Part shown: in pieces, positions 32,640 through 41,044 of the stretch
How positions within the stretch are numbered: the first letter of the stretch is position 1
How the letters are laid out: every line of letters begins with the position of its first letter
From: RHKX01 sp963820055
Lineage (GTDB): Bacteria; Actinomycetota; Thermoleophilia; Solirubrobacterales; 70-9
Length of the DNA: 64,000 nucleotides
NCBI GenBank assembly: GCA_963820055.1
Contig: CAWFYJ010000003.1
Location: 124,001 to 188,000 of the forward strand
Direction: 5' to 3'
Made by a program: the position numbers and the translations under genes
The notes under the pieces: model-generated
Databases searched by the model: none
What the model was told of the DNA's origin: nothing
What the model saw: only the letters and a program-made list of their open reading frames with translations

Positions 32640-33226
32640 GGAGCGGCGCGCTGCTCGCCGGCCCGGAGCAGCCGCTCGCGGAGGTCGGCGGCGTCCTCGG
32701 GGGTCGGGTCGAAGGCCGAGACGTCGGGGAGCTCCTCGAGGCCGTTGAGGCCGAAGAGGCGCTCGAACAGCTCGGTCGTCCTGTAGATGACGGCCCCGAA
32801 GCGGGACCTGCCGGCCTCTTCGATCAGCCCGCGCTCGTTCAGCGTCTGCACGCCCGACTCGGAGCTGACGCCGCGAATCCGGGCGATCTCCGGCCGCGAG
32901 ACCGGCTGCAGGTAGGCGACGATCGCCAGGGTCTCGGCCTGCGCCGGCGTCAGCGGCGGCGTCTTCGGCCGGGCGAGGAGTCGCCGAGCCGCGAGCTCGG
33001 CGGCCGGCTCGGTCGCGAGGGCGAACCCGCCGCCGACCTCGCGGAGGACGATCCCGCGGCGCCCCGGGGCGAGCTCCTCGGCGAGCAGGTCGAGGGCGTT
33101 TCGCATCTGCACCTCGCTGACCTCGCAGGCGTCGATCAGGTCGCCGACCGGAACCGGGTCCGGCGAGAGGAACAGCAGTGCCTCGACGATCCGGGCGAGC
33201 TCGGCGGCACTGCCGTCGGCGCTCAT
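32636..33226 (-). CDS. scpB: segregation and condensation protein B
   Basis: A 196-residue winged-helix protein that dimerises and binds ScpA in the SMC condensin. ELARIVEALLFLSPDPVPVG (about residues 9-28), LTPAQAETLAIVAYLQPVSRPEIARIRGV and GVQTLNERGLIEEAGR form the family core. ATG 33226 overlaps the scpA stop (ATGA), and its own stop overlaps the ACT gene. The smc gene is not in the window. Confidence 0.95.
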   Translation of the reverse strand: MSADGSAAELARIVEALLFLSPDPVPVGDLIDACEVSEVQMRNALDLLAEELAPGRRGIVLREVGGGFALATEPAAELAARRLLARPKTPPLTPAQAETLAIVAYLQPVSRPEIARIRGVSSESGVQTLNERGLIEEAGRSRFGAVIYRTTELFERLFGLNGLEELPDVSAFDPTPEDAADLRERLLRAGEQRAAP

Positions 33227-33981
33227 TTCGCCGCGCCTCCGACGGACCTGCTCCCGGCGGCGGCGCCGCCCGTGATCTCGATCGGCCCGAAGTTCTCGCT
33301 CTGCGACCAGGTCGCCTCGCCCTTCTTGTGGAGTTCGAGGAGGGCGAAGATCGTCACCGCCTGGGTGAGCCGGTCCTCGGTCCCGAAGGCCTCGTCGAAG
33401 TCGACGCGGCCCGCGCGCCCGAGCAGCCCGCGGAGGACGTCGAGGCGAAGCTCCAGGGAAACGGTTGGCCGGATGTGGCTGGTGTCGACGACGGGCGGCG
33501 GGGTCAGCAGGTCGCCGAGCGCGACGCCGAGCCGATCGGGGTCGTACGCCTGCCGCGATGCCTCCAGGGAGATCCTGCGCAGCTCGATCGGCAGGGGCGC
33601 CGACCGGTACAGGTAGGGGGACTCGTTCGCGAACCGCCCCGCGAGCATTGCGCCGGCGTCCTTGTAGCGGCGGTACTCGAGCATCCGGGCCAGCAGCTCG
33701 TCGGCGGCCTCCTCGGGCCCGAGGTCGAGCTCCGGCTCCTCCTCGGTGGGCAGCATGAGCCGGGACTTGAGCTCGAGCAGGGCAGCGATCAGGACGAGGA
33801 ACTCGGTCGCCGCCTCGAGGTCGAGCTCGCCCTCCTCGTCGAGATGCTCGAGGTAGGCGAGGACGATCGCGCCCAGCTCGACTTCGAGCAGGCTGATCTC
33901 CTCGCGGAGGACGATCGCCAGGAGCAGGTCGAACGGCCCGGCGAAGACGTCGAGGTCGAGCTCGAGGTCGGCGGTGCGCAC
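33223..33981 (-). CDS. scpA: segregation and condensation protein A
   Basis: A 252-residue kleisin linking SMC heads in chromosome condensation. FAGPFDLLLAIVLREEISLLE (about residues 13-33) is the family start, ATEFLVLIAALLELKSRLML the helix that binds SMC, and the C-terminal winged helix follows. GTG 33981 comes 7 nt after a TAGTCT box, so the scpA-scpB-ACT-rluB-aroH-hisC unit starts leaderless. Divergent from the AlkD-like gene with a shared 60-nt promoter region. Confidence 0.95.
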   Translation of the reverse strand: MRTADLELDLDVFAGPFDLLLAIVLREEISLLEVELGAIVLAYLEHLDEEGELDLEAATEFLVLIAALLELKSRLMLPTEEEPELDLGPEEAADELLARMLEYRRYKDAGAMLAGRFANESPYLYRSAPLPIELRRISLEASRQAYDPDRLGVALGDLLTPPPVVDTSHIRPTVSLELRLDVLRGLLGRAGRVDFDEAFGTEDRLTQAVTIFALLELHKKGEATWSQSENFGPIEITGGAAAGSRSVGGAAK

Positions 33982-33988
33982 GGCTCAA

Positions 33989-33994
33989 AGACTA
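33989..33994 (-). promoter_or_regulatory. -10-like box TAGTCT, leaderless scpA
   Basis: TAGTCT on the minus strand, 7 nt before GTG 33981. The same hexamer drives the divergent neighbour. Confidence 0.55.
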
Positions 33995-34028
33995 GGCGCG
34001 GGACCGGTCGGTGGGCGCGCCGGAGGCA

Positions 34029-34034
34029 TAGTCT
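34029..34034 (+). promoter_or_regulatory. -10-like box TAGTCT, leaderless AlkD-like gene
   Basis: TAGTCT, 7 nt before ATG 34042. It lies 34 bp from the scpA -10 box on the other strand, making a compact bidirectional promoter. Confidence 0.55.
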
Positions 34035-34041
34035 CGGGGCG

Positions 34042-34752
34042 ATGAGCGGCCGAGTCTCCGCAATTCGCGAGGAACTGCATGCGATCGCCGAGCCCGACCG
34101 TGTCCCCGGGCTCCTGCGGTTCTTCAAGACCGGCCCCGGGGAGTACGGCGAGGGCGACGTCTTCATCGGCGTCCGCGTGCCCGGTTGCCGGCGCGTCGCC
34201 CGGGCCAACCGCGGCCTCCCGCTCGCGGACTGCCTGGCGCTGCTCGCGAGCGAGGTCCACGAGGAACGCCTCGTCGCCCTGCTGCTGATGGTCCAGCTGT
34301 ACGCCGACGAGCCGGCGGCGCGACAGGAGGTCTACGACGCCTACCTCGCCTCGACCGGGCGGATCGACAACTGGGACCTCGTCGACGTCTCCTGCCGCGA
34401 CATCGTCGGCCTCCACCTCCTCGAGCGGTCGCGCGAACCGCTCTACGAACTGGCCGGATCGGCCGACCTCTGGGAGCGGCGGATCGCGATCGTCGCGACG
34501 AGCGCCTTCATCAGGGTCGGCGAGCTCGACGACACGTTCGCGCTCAGCGCGGCCCTGATCGGCGATCGCCACGACCTGATCCACAAGGCCTGCGGCTGGA
34601 TGCTCCGCGAGGCCGGCAAGGTCGACGAGCCGAGGCTGGTCGCCTTCCTCGAGGCCCACGCGCCGGCGATGCCGAGAACGATGCTCCGCTACGCGATCGA
34701 GCGCCTCAGCGACGACGAGCGCCGCCGGCTGATGGCGATTCCCCGCGGCTGA
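34042..34752 (+). CDS. DNA alkylation repair protein (AlkD/ALK HEAT-like)
   Basis: A 236-residue all-helical protein of the AlkC/AlkD-like HEAT-repeat glycosylase family. GVRVPGCRRVARANRGLPLA (about residues 47-66), IDNWDLVDVSCRDIVG, LWERRIAIVATSAFIR and KACGWMLREAGKVDE match the family. The catalytic Trp/Asp region WDLVD is retained. It is expected to excise N3- and N7-alkylated purines. The start is fixed by TAGTCT 7 nt upstream. It ends 3 nt from the convergent trpS end. Confidence 0.88.
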   Translation: MSGRVSAIREELHAIAEPDRVPGLLRFFKTGPGEYGEGDVFIGVRVPGCRRVARANRGLPLADCLALLASEVHEERLVALLLMVQLYADEPAARQEVYDAYLASTGRIDNWDLVDVSCRDIVGLHLLERSREPLYELAGSADLWERRIAIVATSAFIRVGELDDTFALSAALIGDRHDLIHKACGWMLREAGKVDEPRLVAFLEAHAPAMPRTMLRYAIERLSDDERRRLMAIPRG

Positions 34753-34755
34753 GGC

Positions 34756-35802
34756 TCAGCGCGGCTCGGCGACGCCCATCGCGTCGCGCACGTCGGCGAG
34801 GACGGGCGCCGCGACCGCGCGGGCCTTTTCAGCTCCGAAAGCGAGTACCCGCTCGAGCTCGGCCGGGTCCTCGCGCAGCGCGGCGTAGCGCTCGCGGACG
34901 GGCGCGAGGAACTCGACGACAGCCTCGCCGACGGCCGCCTTGAAGTCGCCGTAGCCACTGCCCTCGAACTCGGCCTCGACCTCCTCGGGCCCGATCCCGC
35001 GAGCGACGCAGAGGATCTCGATCAGGTTCTCGATCCCCTCCTTGCCGCCGTCGGGCCCACCGCGGCGCACCTCGCGCCCGGAGTCGGTGACGGCGCTGCG
35101 GAACTTCTTGCGGATCGCATCGGGCTCCTCGAGGACGTAGACGGTCCCGTTCACGGCGCCTCCCGTCGTCGACATCTTGCTCGTCGGGTCCTGCAGGTCC
35201 ATGATCCGTGCGCCGACCTCGGGAACGCGGTGCTCGGGCACGACGAGGGTCTCGCCGAAGCGCTCGTTGAAGCGACGCGCCGTCTCCCGCGTCAGCTCGA
35301 TGTGCTGGCGCTGGTCGTCGCCGACGGGGACGTCGGTCGCCCGGTAGGCGAGGACGTCGGCCGACTGCAGGATCGGATAGTTGAAGAGACCGGCGGAGAC
35401 GAAGGCGCCCGTCCGCTGCTCGACCATCTCCCGCTTCGTCTTCCACTGGTGCATCCGGTTGAGGTCGCCCCAGGCGGTGACGGCGCCGAGGAGCCAGCAG
35501 AGCTCGGTGTGCTCGCGGACGTCGCCCTGGCGGAAGAGGGTGCACCGCTCTGGGTCGAGCCCGGCGGCGAGCAGGATCGCCGTCGTGTCGTGGACGCGCT
35601 CGCGAAGCTCGGCCGGGTCGTAGTCGAGAGTGATCGCATGCAGGTCGACGATGCAGTAGATCGCGTCCTCGCCTGCACTGGCGTCGAGGCTGTCCTGGCC
35701 CTCGACGTACTGACGGATGGCGCCGATGTAGTTGCCGAGGTGCTTGCGCCCCGTCGGCTGAATGCCGGAGAAGATCCGTCGCTTTGTTGCGCCCGCGCTC
35801 AC
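34756..35802 (-). CDS. trpS: tryptophanyl-tRNA synthetase
   Basis: A 348-residue class Ic synthetase charging tRNA-Trp. The HIGH-type motif is PTGRKHLGNYIG (about residues 14-25) and HAITLDYDP, NYPILQSADVLAY and GDDQRQHIELTR follow in order. The KMSKS loop reads SKMSTTGGAVNGTVYVL, so the usual KS pair is TT. GTG 35802 is fixed by a TAGATT box 8 nt upstream. The product sets tRNA-Trp charging, the signal the aroF leader would sense. Confidence 0.95.
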   Translation of the reverse strand: MSAGATKRRIFSGIQPTGRKHLGNYIGAIRQYVEGQDSLDASAGEDAIYCIVDLHAITLDYDPAELRERVHDTTAILLAAGLDPERCTLFRQGDVREHTELCWLLGAVTAWGDLNRMHQWKTKREMVEQRTGAFVSAGLFNYPILQSADVLAYRATDVPVGDDQRQHIELTRETARRFNERFGETLVVPEHRVPEVGARIMDLQDPTSKMSTTGGAVNGTVYVLEEPDAIRKKFRSAVTDSGREVRRGGPDGGKEGIENLIEILCVARGIGPEEVEAEFEGSGYGDFKAAVGEAVVEFLAPVRERYAALREDPAELERVLAFGAEKARAVAAPVLADVRDAMGVAEPR

Positions 35803-35810
35803 GGGCGGGG

Positions 35811-35816
35811 AATCTA
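35811..35816 (-). promoter_or_regulatory. -10-like box TAGATT, leaderless trpS
   Basis: TAGATT on the minus strand, 8 nt before GTG 35802, overlapping the end of the upstream DJ-1 gene. Confidence 0.5.
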
Positions 35817-36494
35817 CCCTGCCGTCGTCTCGCCGAGGGAATGGTGGGCGATTGCGCGCCCGTCCTCCTCGACGAGGGCGAGGCCGGTCAGCTCGACGAT
35901 TGCCTGCGGCGCCTTCTCGAGCGAGCCGGTCTCGAACGGCGGATCCGGGTCGTACTCGATGCCGAGCTGGATCGCCTTGGCGACGTCGGTGCCGGCGATC
36001 CGCTCGGCGAGCTGCAGGGCCATGTCGATCCCCGACGAGACGCCGGCCGCCGTCATCACCTTGCCGCGCTCGACCACGCGCTCGGCGACCGGGTTCGCGC
36101 CGCATTCGCCGAGCAATCCGCGTACGGCCCAGTGCGTTGTAGCGTCGACGCCGTCGAGGATGCCCGCGGCGGCGAGCAGAAGCGATCCGGTGCAGACCGA
36201 GGTAGTCCAGGTCGTCGTCTCGTGGACGGCGGCGAGCCAGCTGGCGTAGGGCCCGTCGCGGTCGAGGAGAAAGCGGGTCCCGGTGCCGCCGGGCACGACG
36301 ACCACGTCCGGGGAGCGGACGTCGGCGAGAGACCGGTCGGCAACGATGCCGAGCATTCCCTGCTCGGTCCGCACCTCCCCCGCCGTCTCGCTGCAGAAGA
36401 CGACCTCGGCGCCCGGCAGCCGTTGGAGGACCTCGTAGGGCCCGATCGCATCGAGCGCGGTGAACGCGGGGTAGATGGGGATTGCGATCTGCAT
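35814..36494 (-). CDS. DJ-1/PfpI family protein (isonitrile hydratase-like)
   Basis: A 226-residue single-domain DJ-1/PfpI protein. MQIAIPIYPAFTALDAIGPYEVLQ (first 24 residues, given in part) has the conserved acidic residue near the start, VVVPGGTGTR precedes, and the nucleophilic elbow is TTSVCTGSLLLAAAG with Cys near 104; THWAVRGLL and GVSSGIDMALQL follow. This pattern fits the isonitrile-hydratase-like branch; the substrate is unknown. GAGGAGAG lies before the ATG. It forms a tandem with the next gene, a regulator with the same domain. Confidence 0.8.
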   Translation of the reverse strand: MQIAIPIYPAFTALDAIGPYEVLQRLPGAEVVFCSETAGEVRTEQGMLGIVADRSLADVRSPDVVVVPGGTGTRFLLDRDGPYASWLAAVHETTTWTTSVCTGSLLLAAAGILDGVDATTHWAVRGLLGECGANPVAERVVERGKVMTAAGVSSGIDMALQLAERIAGTDVAKAIQLGIEYDPDPPFETGSLEKAPQAIVELTGLALVEEDGRAIAHHSLGETTAG

Positions 36495-36508
36495 TCGTCT
36501 CTCCTCTG

Positions 36509-37486
36509 TCAGGCGGCCGTGGGCGGCCGGAATCGCTGTCGGTATTCGCTCGGGCTGGTGCCGAGTCGTCGCTGGAAGGCCCTCCGCATGACCTCGGCGC
36601 CCGCGAAGCCGCAGCGGCGGGCGACCGCCTCGAGCGGGACGGAACCGGTCTCTAGGACGGTGCGGGCGCGCTCCACCCGAAGGCCCTCGACGTAGTCAGC
36701 GGGGGTGGCACCGACCTCGCTGCGGAAGACGCGGGCGAACTGGCGCTCCGAGAGATGGACCCGTGCCGCGAGATCGGCGACCGAGAGATCGTCGTCGAGG
36801 TGCTCGCCGATCCAAGCCTGGAGCTCGCGGATCGGCTCGCGCTCGGCGAGCTGGTGGGCGAGCTGGACCGAGAACTGCGCCTGCCCGCCGGGGCGGCGGG
36901 CGTAGACGACGAGCATCCGCGCCGTCTGCAGGGCGACTTCGGCGCCGTGATCCTCGTCGACGAGCGCCAGGGCCAGGTCCATGCCGGCCGTCACGCCCGC
37001 CGAGGTGTAGACGTCGCCGTCGCGGACGAAGATCGGATCGGACTCCACCGCGATCGCCGGGTAGCGCTCGGCGAGGCGGTCGCAGCTCGCCCAGTGGGTC
37101 GTCGCGCGACGGCCGTCGAGCAGCCCGGCCTCCGCGAGCAGGAAGGCGCCGGTGCAGACCGCCGCCGTCCGCCGAGCGGTCCTCGCGGCGGTGCCGACGG
37201 CGGCGACGAGATCGGCGTCGGCGACTGCCGCAAGCACGCCGACCCCGCCGGGGACGACGAGCGTGTCGACGCCGGATCCGATGTCGTCGAGGTCGCCGTC
37301 GGCCCGAAAGGTCAGCCCGCTGCTGCTGCGGACGTCGCGGCCGCCGGCAGTGAAACAGGCGAGCTCGGGCACGCGTCCGGCGATCAGGCCCGCGGTGTGC
37401 AGGACCTCCCACGGCCCGGTGACGTCGAGCGCCTCGACTCCCGTGTAGGCGACGAAGGCGATGCGCGGAGCGGCCGGTGCGGACAT
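36509..37486 (-). CDS. GlxA-family transcriptional regulator (DJ-1/PfpI + AraC HTH)
   Basis: A 325-residue protein. Residues ~8-185 are a DJ-1/PfpI domain (FVAYTGVEALDVTGPWEVLH; VCTGAFLLAEAGLLDGRRAT with Cys near 112). Residues ~225-320 are an AraC-type DNA-binding domain with two helix-turn-helices (VHLSERQFARVFRSEVGATP and ARRCGFAGAEVMRRAFQRRLG). GGAGG lies 8 nt before ATG 37486. It is 14 nt upstream of the single-domain DJ-1 gene, which it probably regulates. Ligand unknown. Confidence 0.88.
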   Translation of the reverse strand: MSAPAAPRIAFVAYTGVEALDVTGPWEVLHTAGLIAGRVPELACFTAGGRDVRSSSGLTFRADGDLDDIGSGVDTLVVPGGVGVLAAVADADLVAAVGTAARTARRTAAVCTGAFLLAEAGLLDGRRATTHWASCDRLAERYPAIAVESDPIFVRDGDVYTSAGVTAGMDLALALVDEDHGAEVALQTARMLVVYARRPGGQAQFSVQLAHQLAEREPIRELQAWIGEHLDDDLSVADLAARVHLSERQFARVFRSEVGATPADYVEGLRVERARTVLETGSVPLEAVARRCGFAGAEVMRRAFQRRLGTSPSEYRQRFRPPTAA

Positions 37487-37628
37487 GGGGACATCCTCCG
37501 GTCGCCGCCGCTGTCTGTCAAGACGGGTATCCCACGATTACGGTCACCAGGGCCGGAGGGCCGCAAGATCGCGCCCGGCTCCGGTGTTTCAGGCGGAAGC
37601 TGCGCGGTATCGTCGAAAGACTGCACTC

Positions 37629-38558
37629 ATGCCTCGCGCGATCTGGACAGGGACGATCACCTTCGGGCTCCTCAACGTGCCCGTGAAGCTCTACTCGGCG
37701 GTCTCGAGCAAAGCGATTCGCTTCCGCGAGCTGCGCGAGAAGGACGGATCGCGCGTCCGCCACAAACGCGTGGCTGAGACCGACGGCGAAGAGGTCGCCT
37801 ACGAGGACCTCGTCAAGGGCTACGAGATCTCCCCCGAGCAGTACGTGATCCTCTCCCGCGAGGAGCTCGACTCGCTCTCGCCGAAGCGCTCGAAGGCGAT
37901 CGAGATCGAGGACTTCGTCGACCTCGACCAGATCGACCCGATCTACTTCAACCAGCCCTACTACCTCGGCCCCGCGCCGGGCGCTGAGCGGGCCTACGCC
38001 CTCCTCGCCGAGGCGATGAACGAGCAGCGCAAGGTCGCGATCGCCCGCTTCGTGCTCCGCAACCGCGAGAGCCTGGCCGCGATCAGGGCCGGCGACGGCG
38101 TCCTGACGCTGGCGACGATGCGCTTCGCCGACGAGGTCGTCCCGGCCACGCAGCTCGAGGGCCTGCTCGGCGAGGAGCCGGAGACGCCTCCTCGCAAGCA
38201 GGAGATCGAAATGGCCAAGCAGCTGATCGAGTCCCTCTCCACCGACTTCGAGCCGAGCGGCTACCAGGACGAGTACCGCGCCGAGCTCCTCAGCCTGATC
38301 GAGCGCAAGGCCGCGGGCGAGGACGTCATGGCCGCCAAGGCCGAGAGCCCGAAGGCGACCAAGGCCCCCGACCTGATGGCCGCGCTCGAGGAATCGCTCG
38401 CCGCGATCAAGGGCGACGAGCTCAGCGGCGGCGCCGAGCGCAAGCCGGCCGCGAAGCCGAAGAAGAGCACCGCGAAGCCGGCGAAGTCAGCGAAATCGAC
38501 CGCCAAGAAGCCGGCGGCGAAGGCGAAGAGCAAGTCAAGGGCGAAGGCCGCGAAGTAG
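37629..38558 (+). CDS. ku: non-homologous end-joining protein Ku
   Basis: A 309-residue bacterial Ku that forms a homodimeric ring on DNA ends. IWTGTITFGLLNVPVKLYSA (about residues 4-23), YEISPEQYVILSREELDSL, PYYLGPAPGAERAYALLAEAM and a core ending near YQDEYRAELLSLIE (~230) are the Ku family. Residues ~265-309 are a Lys/Ala-rich tail typical of actinobacterial Ku. The start is ATG 37629; TATCGT lies 15 nt before it. The stop TAG directly abuts the LigD polymerase frame. Confidence 0.95.
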   Translation: MPRAIWTGTITFGLLNVPVKLYSAVSSKAIRFRELREKDGSRVRHKRVAETDGEEVAYEDLVKGYEISPEQYVILSREELDSLSPKRSKAIEIEDFVDLDQIDPIYFNQPYYLGPAPGAERAYALLAEAMNEQRKVAIARFVLRNRESLAAIRAGDGVLTLATMRFADEVVPATQLEGLLGEEPETPPRKQEIEMAKQLIESLSTDFEPSGYQDEYRAELLSLIERKAAGEDVMAAKAESPKATKAPDLMAALEESLAAIKGDELSGGAERKPAAKPKKSTAKPAKSAKSTAKKPAAKAKSKSRAKAAK

Positions 38559-39448
38559 AGATCGACGGCCGGCGGCTGTCGATAACAAACCTCGGCAAGG
38601 TCCTCTACCCGGAGGCCGGCTTCACCAAGGGCGAGGTCATCGACTACTACGCGCGGATCGCGCCGGCCCTCCTCCCCCATCTCCGCAACCGGCCGCTGAC
38701 CGTCGTCCGCTTCCCCGACGGTGTCGAGGGCAAGAGCTTCTTCGAGAAGAACAGCCCGGCCCACCGGCCCGACTGGGTCCGGACGACGGCGATCAACGTC
38801 GGCAGCCGTGGCGGGACCATCGACTTCTGCGTCTGCGATGACCTGCCGACGCTGATCTGGCTCGCCCAGCTCGCGGCGATCGAGCTGCATCCGTCGCTGG
38901 CGACGGCGACGGAGTTCGAGCGGCCGAGCGTGCTCGCGTTCGACCTCGATCCGGGCGAGCCGGCGACGATCGCCGAGTGCTGCGCGGTCGCCCTGCGGCT
39001 GCGCGGCCTGTTCTCCGAGCTCGGACTGGAGTCGTTCCCGAAGACGTCGGGGTCGAAGGGGATGCAGGTCTACGTGCCGCTCAACGGCGAGCTGACCTAC
39101 GAGACGACGAAGCCGTACGCCAGGGCGGTCGCCCGGGCGATGGAGAACTCCGAGCCGGAGCTCGTGACCTCGCAGATGACGAAGTCGCTGCGCCCCGGCA
39201 AGGTCTTCATCGACTGGAGCCAGAACACGACCACGAAGACCACCGTCGCCGTCTACTCGATGCGGGCGCGGTCGCAGCCGACGGCCTCGACGCCGCTGCA
39301 TTGGAGCGAGGTCGAGCGGACCGCGGCGTCGGGCGACCCGGACGAGCTCCGCTTCACCGCCGCGCAGGTACTCGAGCGCTTCGAACGGGACGGGGATCCG
39401 TTCGCGCCCGTCCTCGAGCTCGAGCAGGATCTGCCGGCGGGCCTCTAG
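38555..39448 (+). CDS. ligD: LigD polymerase (PolDom) domain protein, no canonical start codon
   Basis: About 298 codons encoding the NHEJ primase-polymerase domain, which fills and extends DNA ends. VEIDGRRLSITNLGKVLYPE at the beginning, FFEKNSPAHRPDWV, the metal ligands in AFDLDPGE (DxD) and FIDWSQN, and KTSGSKGMQVYVPL are the family motifs. The position usually held by His in SGSKGLH reads Gln. No ATG, GTG or TTG lies in this frame before 38930, which is inside the domain, so 38555 is only the point where homology starts: it coincides with the ku stop in the -1 frame. Ligase and nuclease domains are absent. Coupled to ku either by frameshift, unusual start or sequence error. Confidence 0.8.
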   Translation, partial: VEIDGRRLSITNLGKVLYPEAGFTKGEVIDYYARIAPALLPHLRNRPLTVVRFPDGVEGKSFFEKNSPAHRPDWVRTTAINVGSRGGTIDFCVCDDLPTLIWLAQLAAIELHPSLATATEFERPSVLAFDLDPGEPATIAECCAVALRLRGLFSELGLESFPKTSGSKGMQVYVPLNGELTYETTKPYARAVARAMENSEPELVTSQMTKSLRPGKVFIDWSQNTTTKTTVAVYSMRARSQPTASTPLHWSEVERTAASGDPDELRFTAAQVLERFERDGDPFAPVLELEQDLPAGL

Positions 39449-41044
39449 AAGGTCTGGCGGACGACCGGGTTGCGTGCGGCGCCGGCCTCGTCGAGGCGGC
39501 GGACCGGCGTCGTATAGGGCGCCTGCCGGGCGATCTCCGGGTCGTCTTCGGCCTCGGCGAGGATCGCTTCGACCGCGTCGGCGAAGCCGTCGAGCGACTC
39601 GCGGGTCTCCGTCTCGGTCGGCTCGATCATCATCGCCTCGTCGACGAGCAGCGGGAAGTAGACGGTCGGCGGGTGCATGTTGTGGTCGAGCAGGCGCTTG
39701 GCGATGTCGAGCGTCTTGACGCCGAGCTCCTTCTTCGCCTCGCTGCCGGAGAGGACGAACTCGTGCATCGGCCGCCGGTCGAAGGCGATCGGCAGGTAGC
39801 GGCCGGCGCGTCCCTCGCTCATCCTCGCGAGCAGATAATTGGCGTTGAGGACGGCGGTCTCCGACGCCTCGGCGAGGCCGTCGCCGCCGAGGCTGAGGAT
39901 GTAGGCGTAGGAGCGGACGAAGACGCCGAAGTTGCCCTGGAAGCCGCGCAGGCGGCCGATCGACTGCGGATGCCCGTCGGCGCCGCGGAGCTCGAAGCGG
40001 GCGTGCGGTCCGCCGTTACTCGAGCCTTGGGAGCCGTTCGCGCCGTTCGCCGGAGCCGGCCTCGACGCGCTCGATGCGCGGCACCGGCAGGAACGGTTCG
40101 ATCCGCTCGGAGACGGCGATCGGACCGGACCCGGGCCCGCCGCCGCCGTGCGGCTGGCTGAACGACTTGTGGAGGTTGACGTGGACGATGTCGAAGCCCA
40201 TGTCGCCGGGGCGCGAGTGGCCCATGATCGCGTTCAGGTTGGCGCCGTCGTAATAGAGCGTCCCCCCCGCCTCGCGGACGATCCCGGTGATCTCGGCGAT
40301 GTTCGTGTCGAAAAGGCCGAGCGTGTTCGGATTGGTGAGCATCAGGCAGGCGACCCGGTCGTCGGTCTTGGCCCGGAGGTCGTCGAGGTCGACGCCGCCG
40401 TCGGGGTTCGTGGCAACCTTGACCACCTCGTAGCCGGCCATCGTCACCGAGGCCGGGTTGGTGCCGTGGGCGGTGTCGGGCGTCAGCACGCGGGTCCGCC
40501 GCTCGCCCTCGCCGTTGGCGTCATGGAAGGCGCGGGTCAGCAACAGGCCGGCGAGCTCGCCGTGGGAGCCGGCCGAGGGCTGAAGGCTCACGTGCGGGAG
40601 CCCGCAGATCTCGCTCAGCGAGCGCTCCAGCGACCACATCAGCTCGAGTGCGCCCTGGGCGCGGTCGGGCTGCTGGGCCGGGTGGAGGCGGGCGTGGCCG
40701 GGGAGCGCGGCGACGCGCTCGTTGAGACGCGGGTTGTGCTTCATCGTGCAGGAGCCGAGCGGGTAGATGCCCGAGTCGAGGTCGAAGTTGCGGCGCGAGA
40801 GCCGGTTGTAGTGGCGGACGATCTCGGGCTCTGAGACCTCGGGGAGGCGCGCCGGCTGCTCGCGGAGGAGCTTCGCCGGGATCAGGTCCTCGATCGGGAC
40901 GTCGCCGCCGGGGACGCCCGAGGCGGGGGTGGCGGCGGCGCGGCGACCGGCGACCGAGCGCTCGTAGATGGTCGTCGCGCTGTCGCGCTGCATGGGCGTC
41001 GGCACCTCGGCGGTCGCCGGCGGGTTGACGGTCTCAGCGCTCAC
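39445..41044 (-). CDS. gcvPB: glycine dehydrogenase (decarboxylating) subunit 2, frameshifted
   Basis: The B subunit of glycine-cleavage P protein, which transfers the aminomethyl group from glycine to lipoyl GcvH. The first part (GTG 41044 to TAA 40016) holds YPLGSCTMKHNP, QPSAGSHGELAG, DTAHGTNPASV and the PLP lysine region VHVNLHKSFSQPHGGGGPGSGP. The second part, in the +1 frame, continues with PQSIGRLRGFQGNFGVFVRSY, ETAVLNANYLLAR and FDRRPMHEFV to TAG 39445. The break lies at 40030-40051 in a GCGAACGG repeat. A 2-nt deletion or 1-nt insertion would explain it. GTG 41044 overlaps the gcvPA stop. Stop overlaps the convergent ligD stop as CTAG. Confidence 0.85.

Noticed and set aside
37487..37628. 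Strong promoter TTGACA near 37532 for the GlxA gene
   Set aside because: TTGACA is present on the minus strand but no -10 is found at 16-19 bp; it was not listed.
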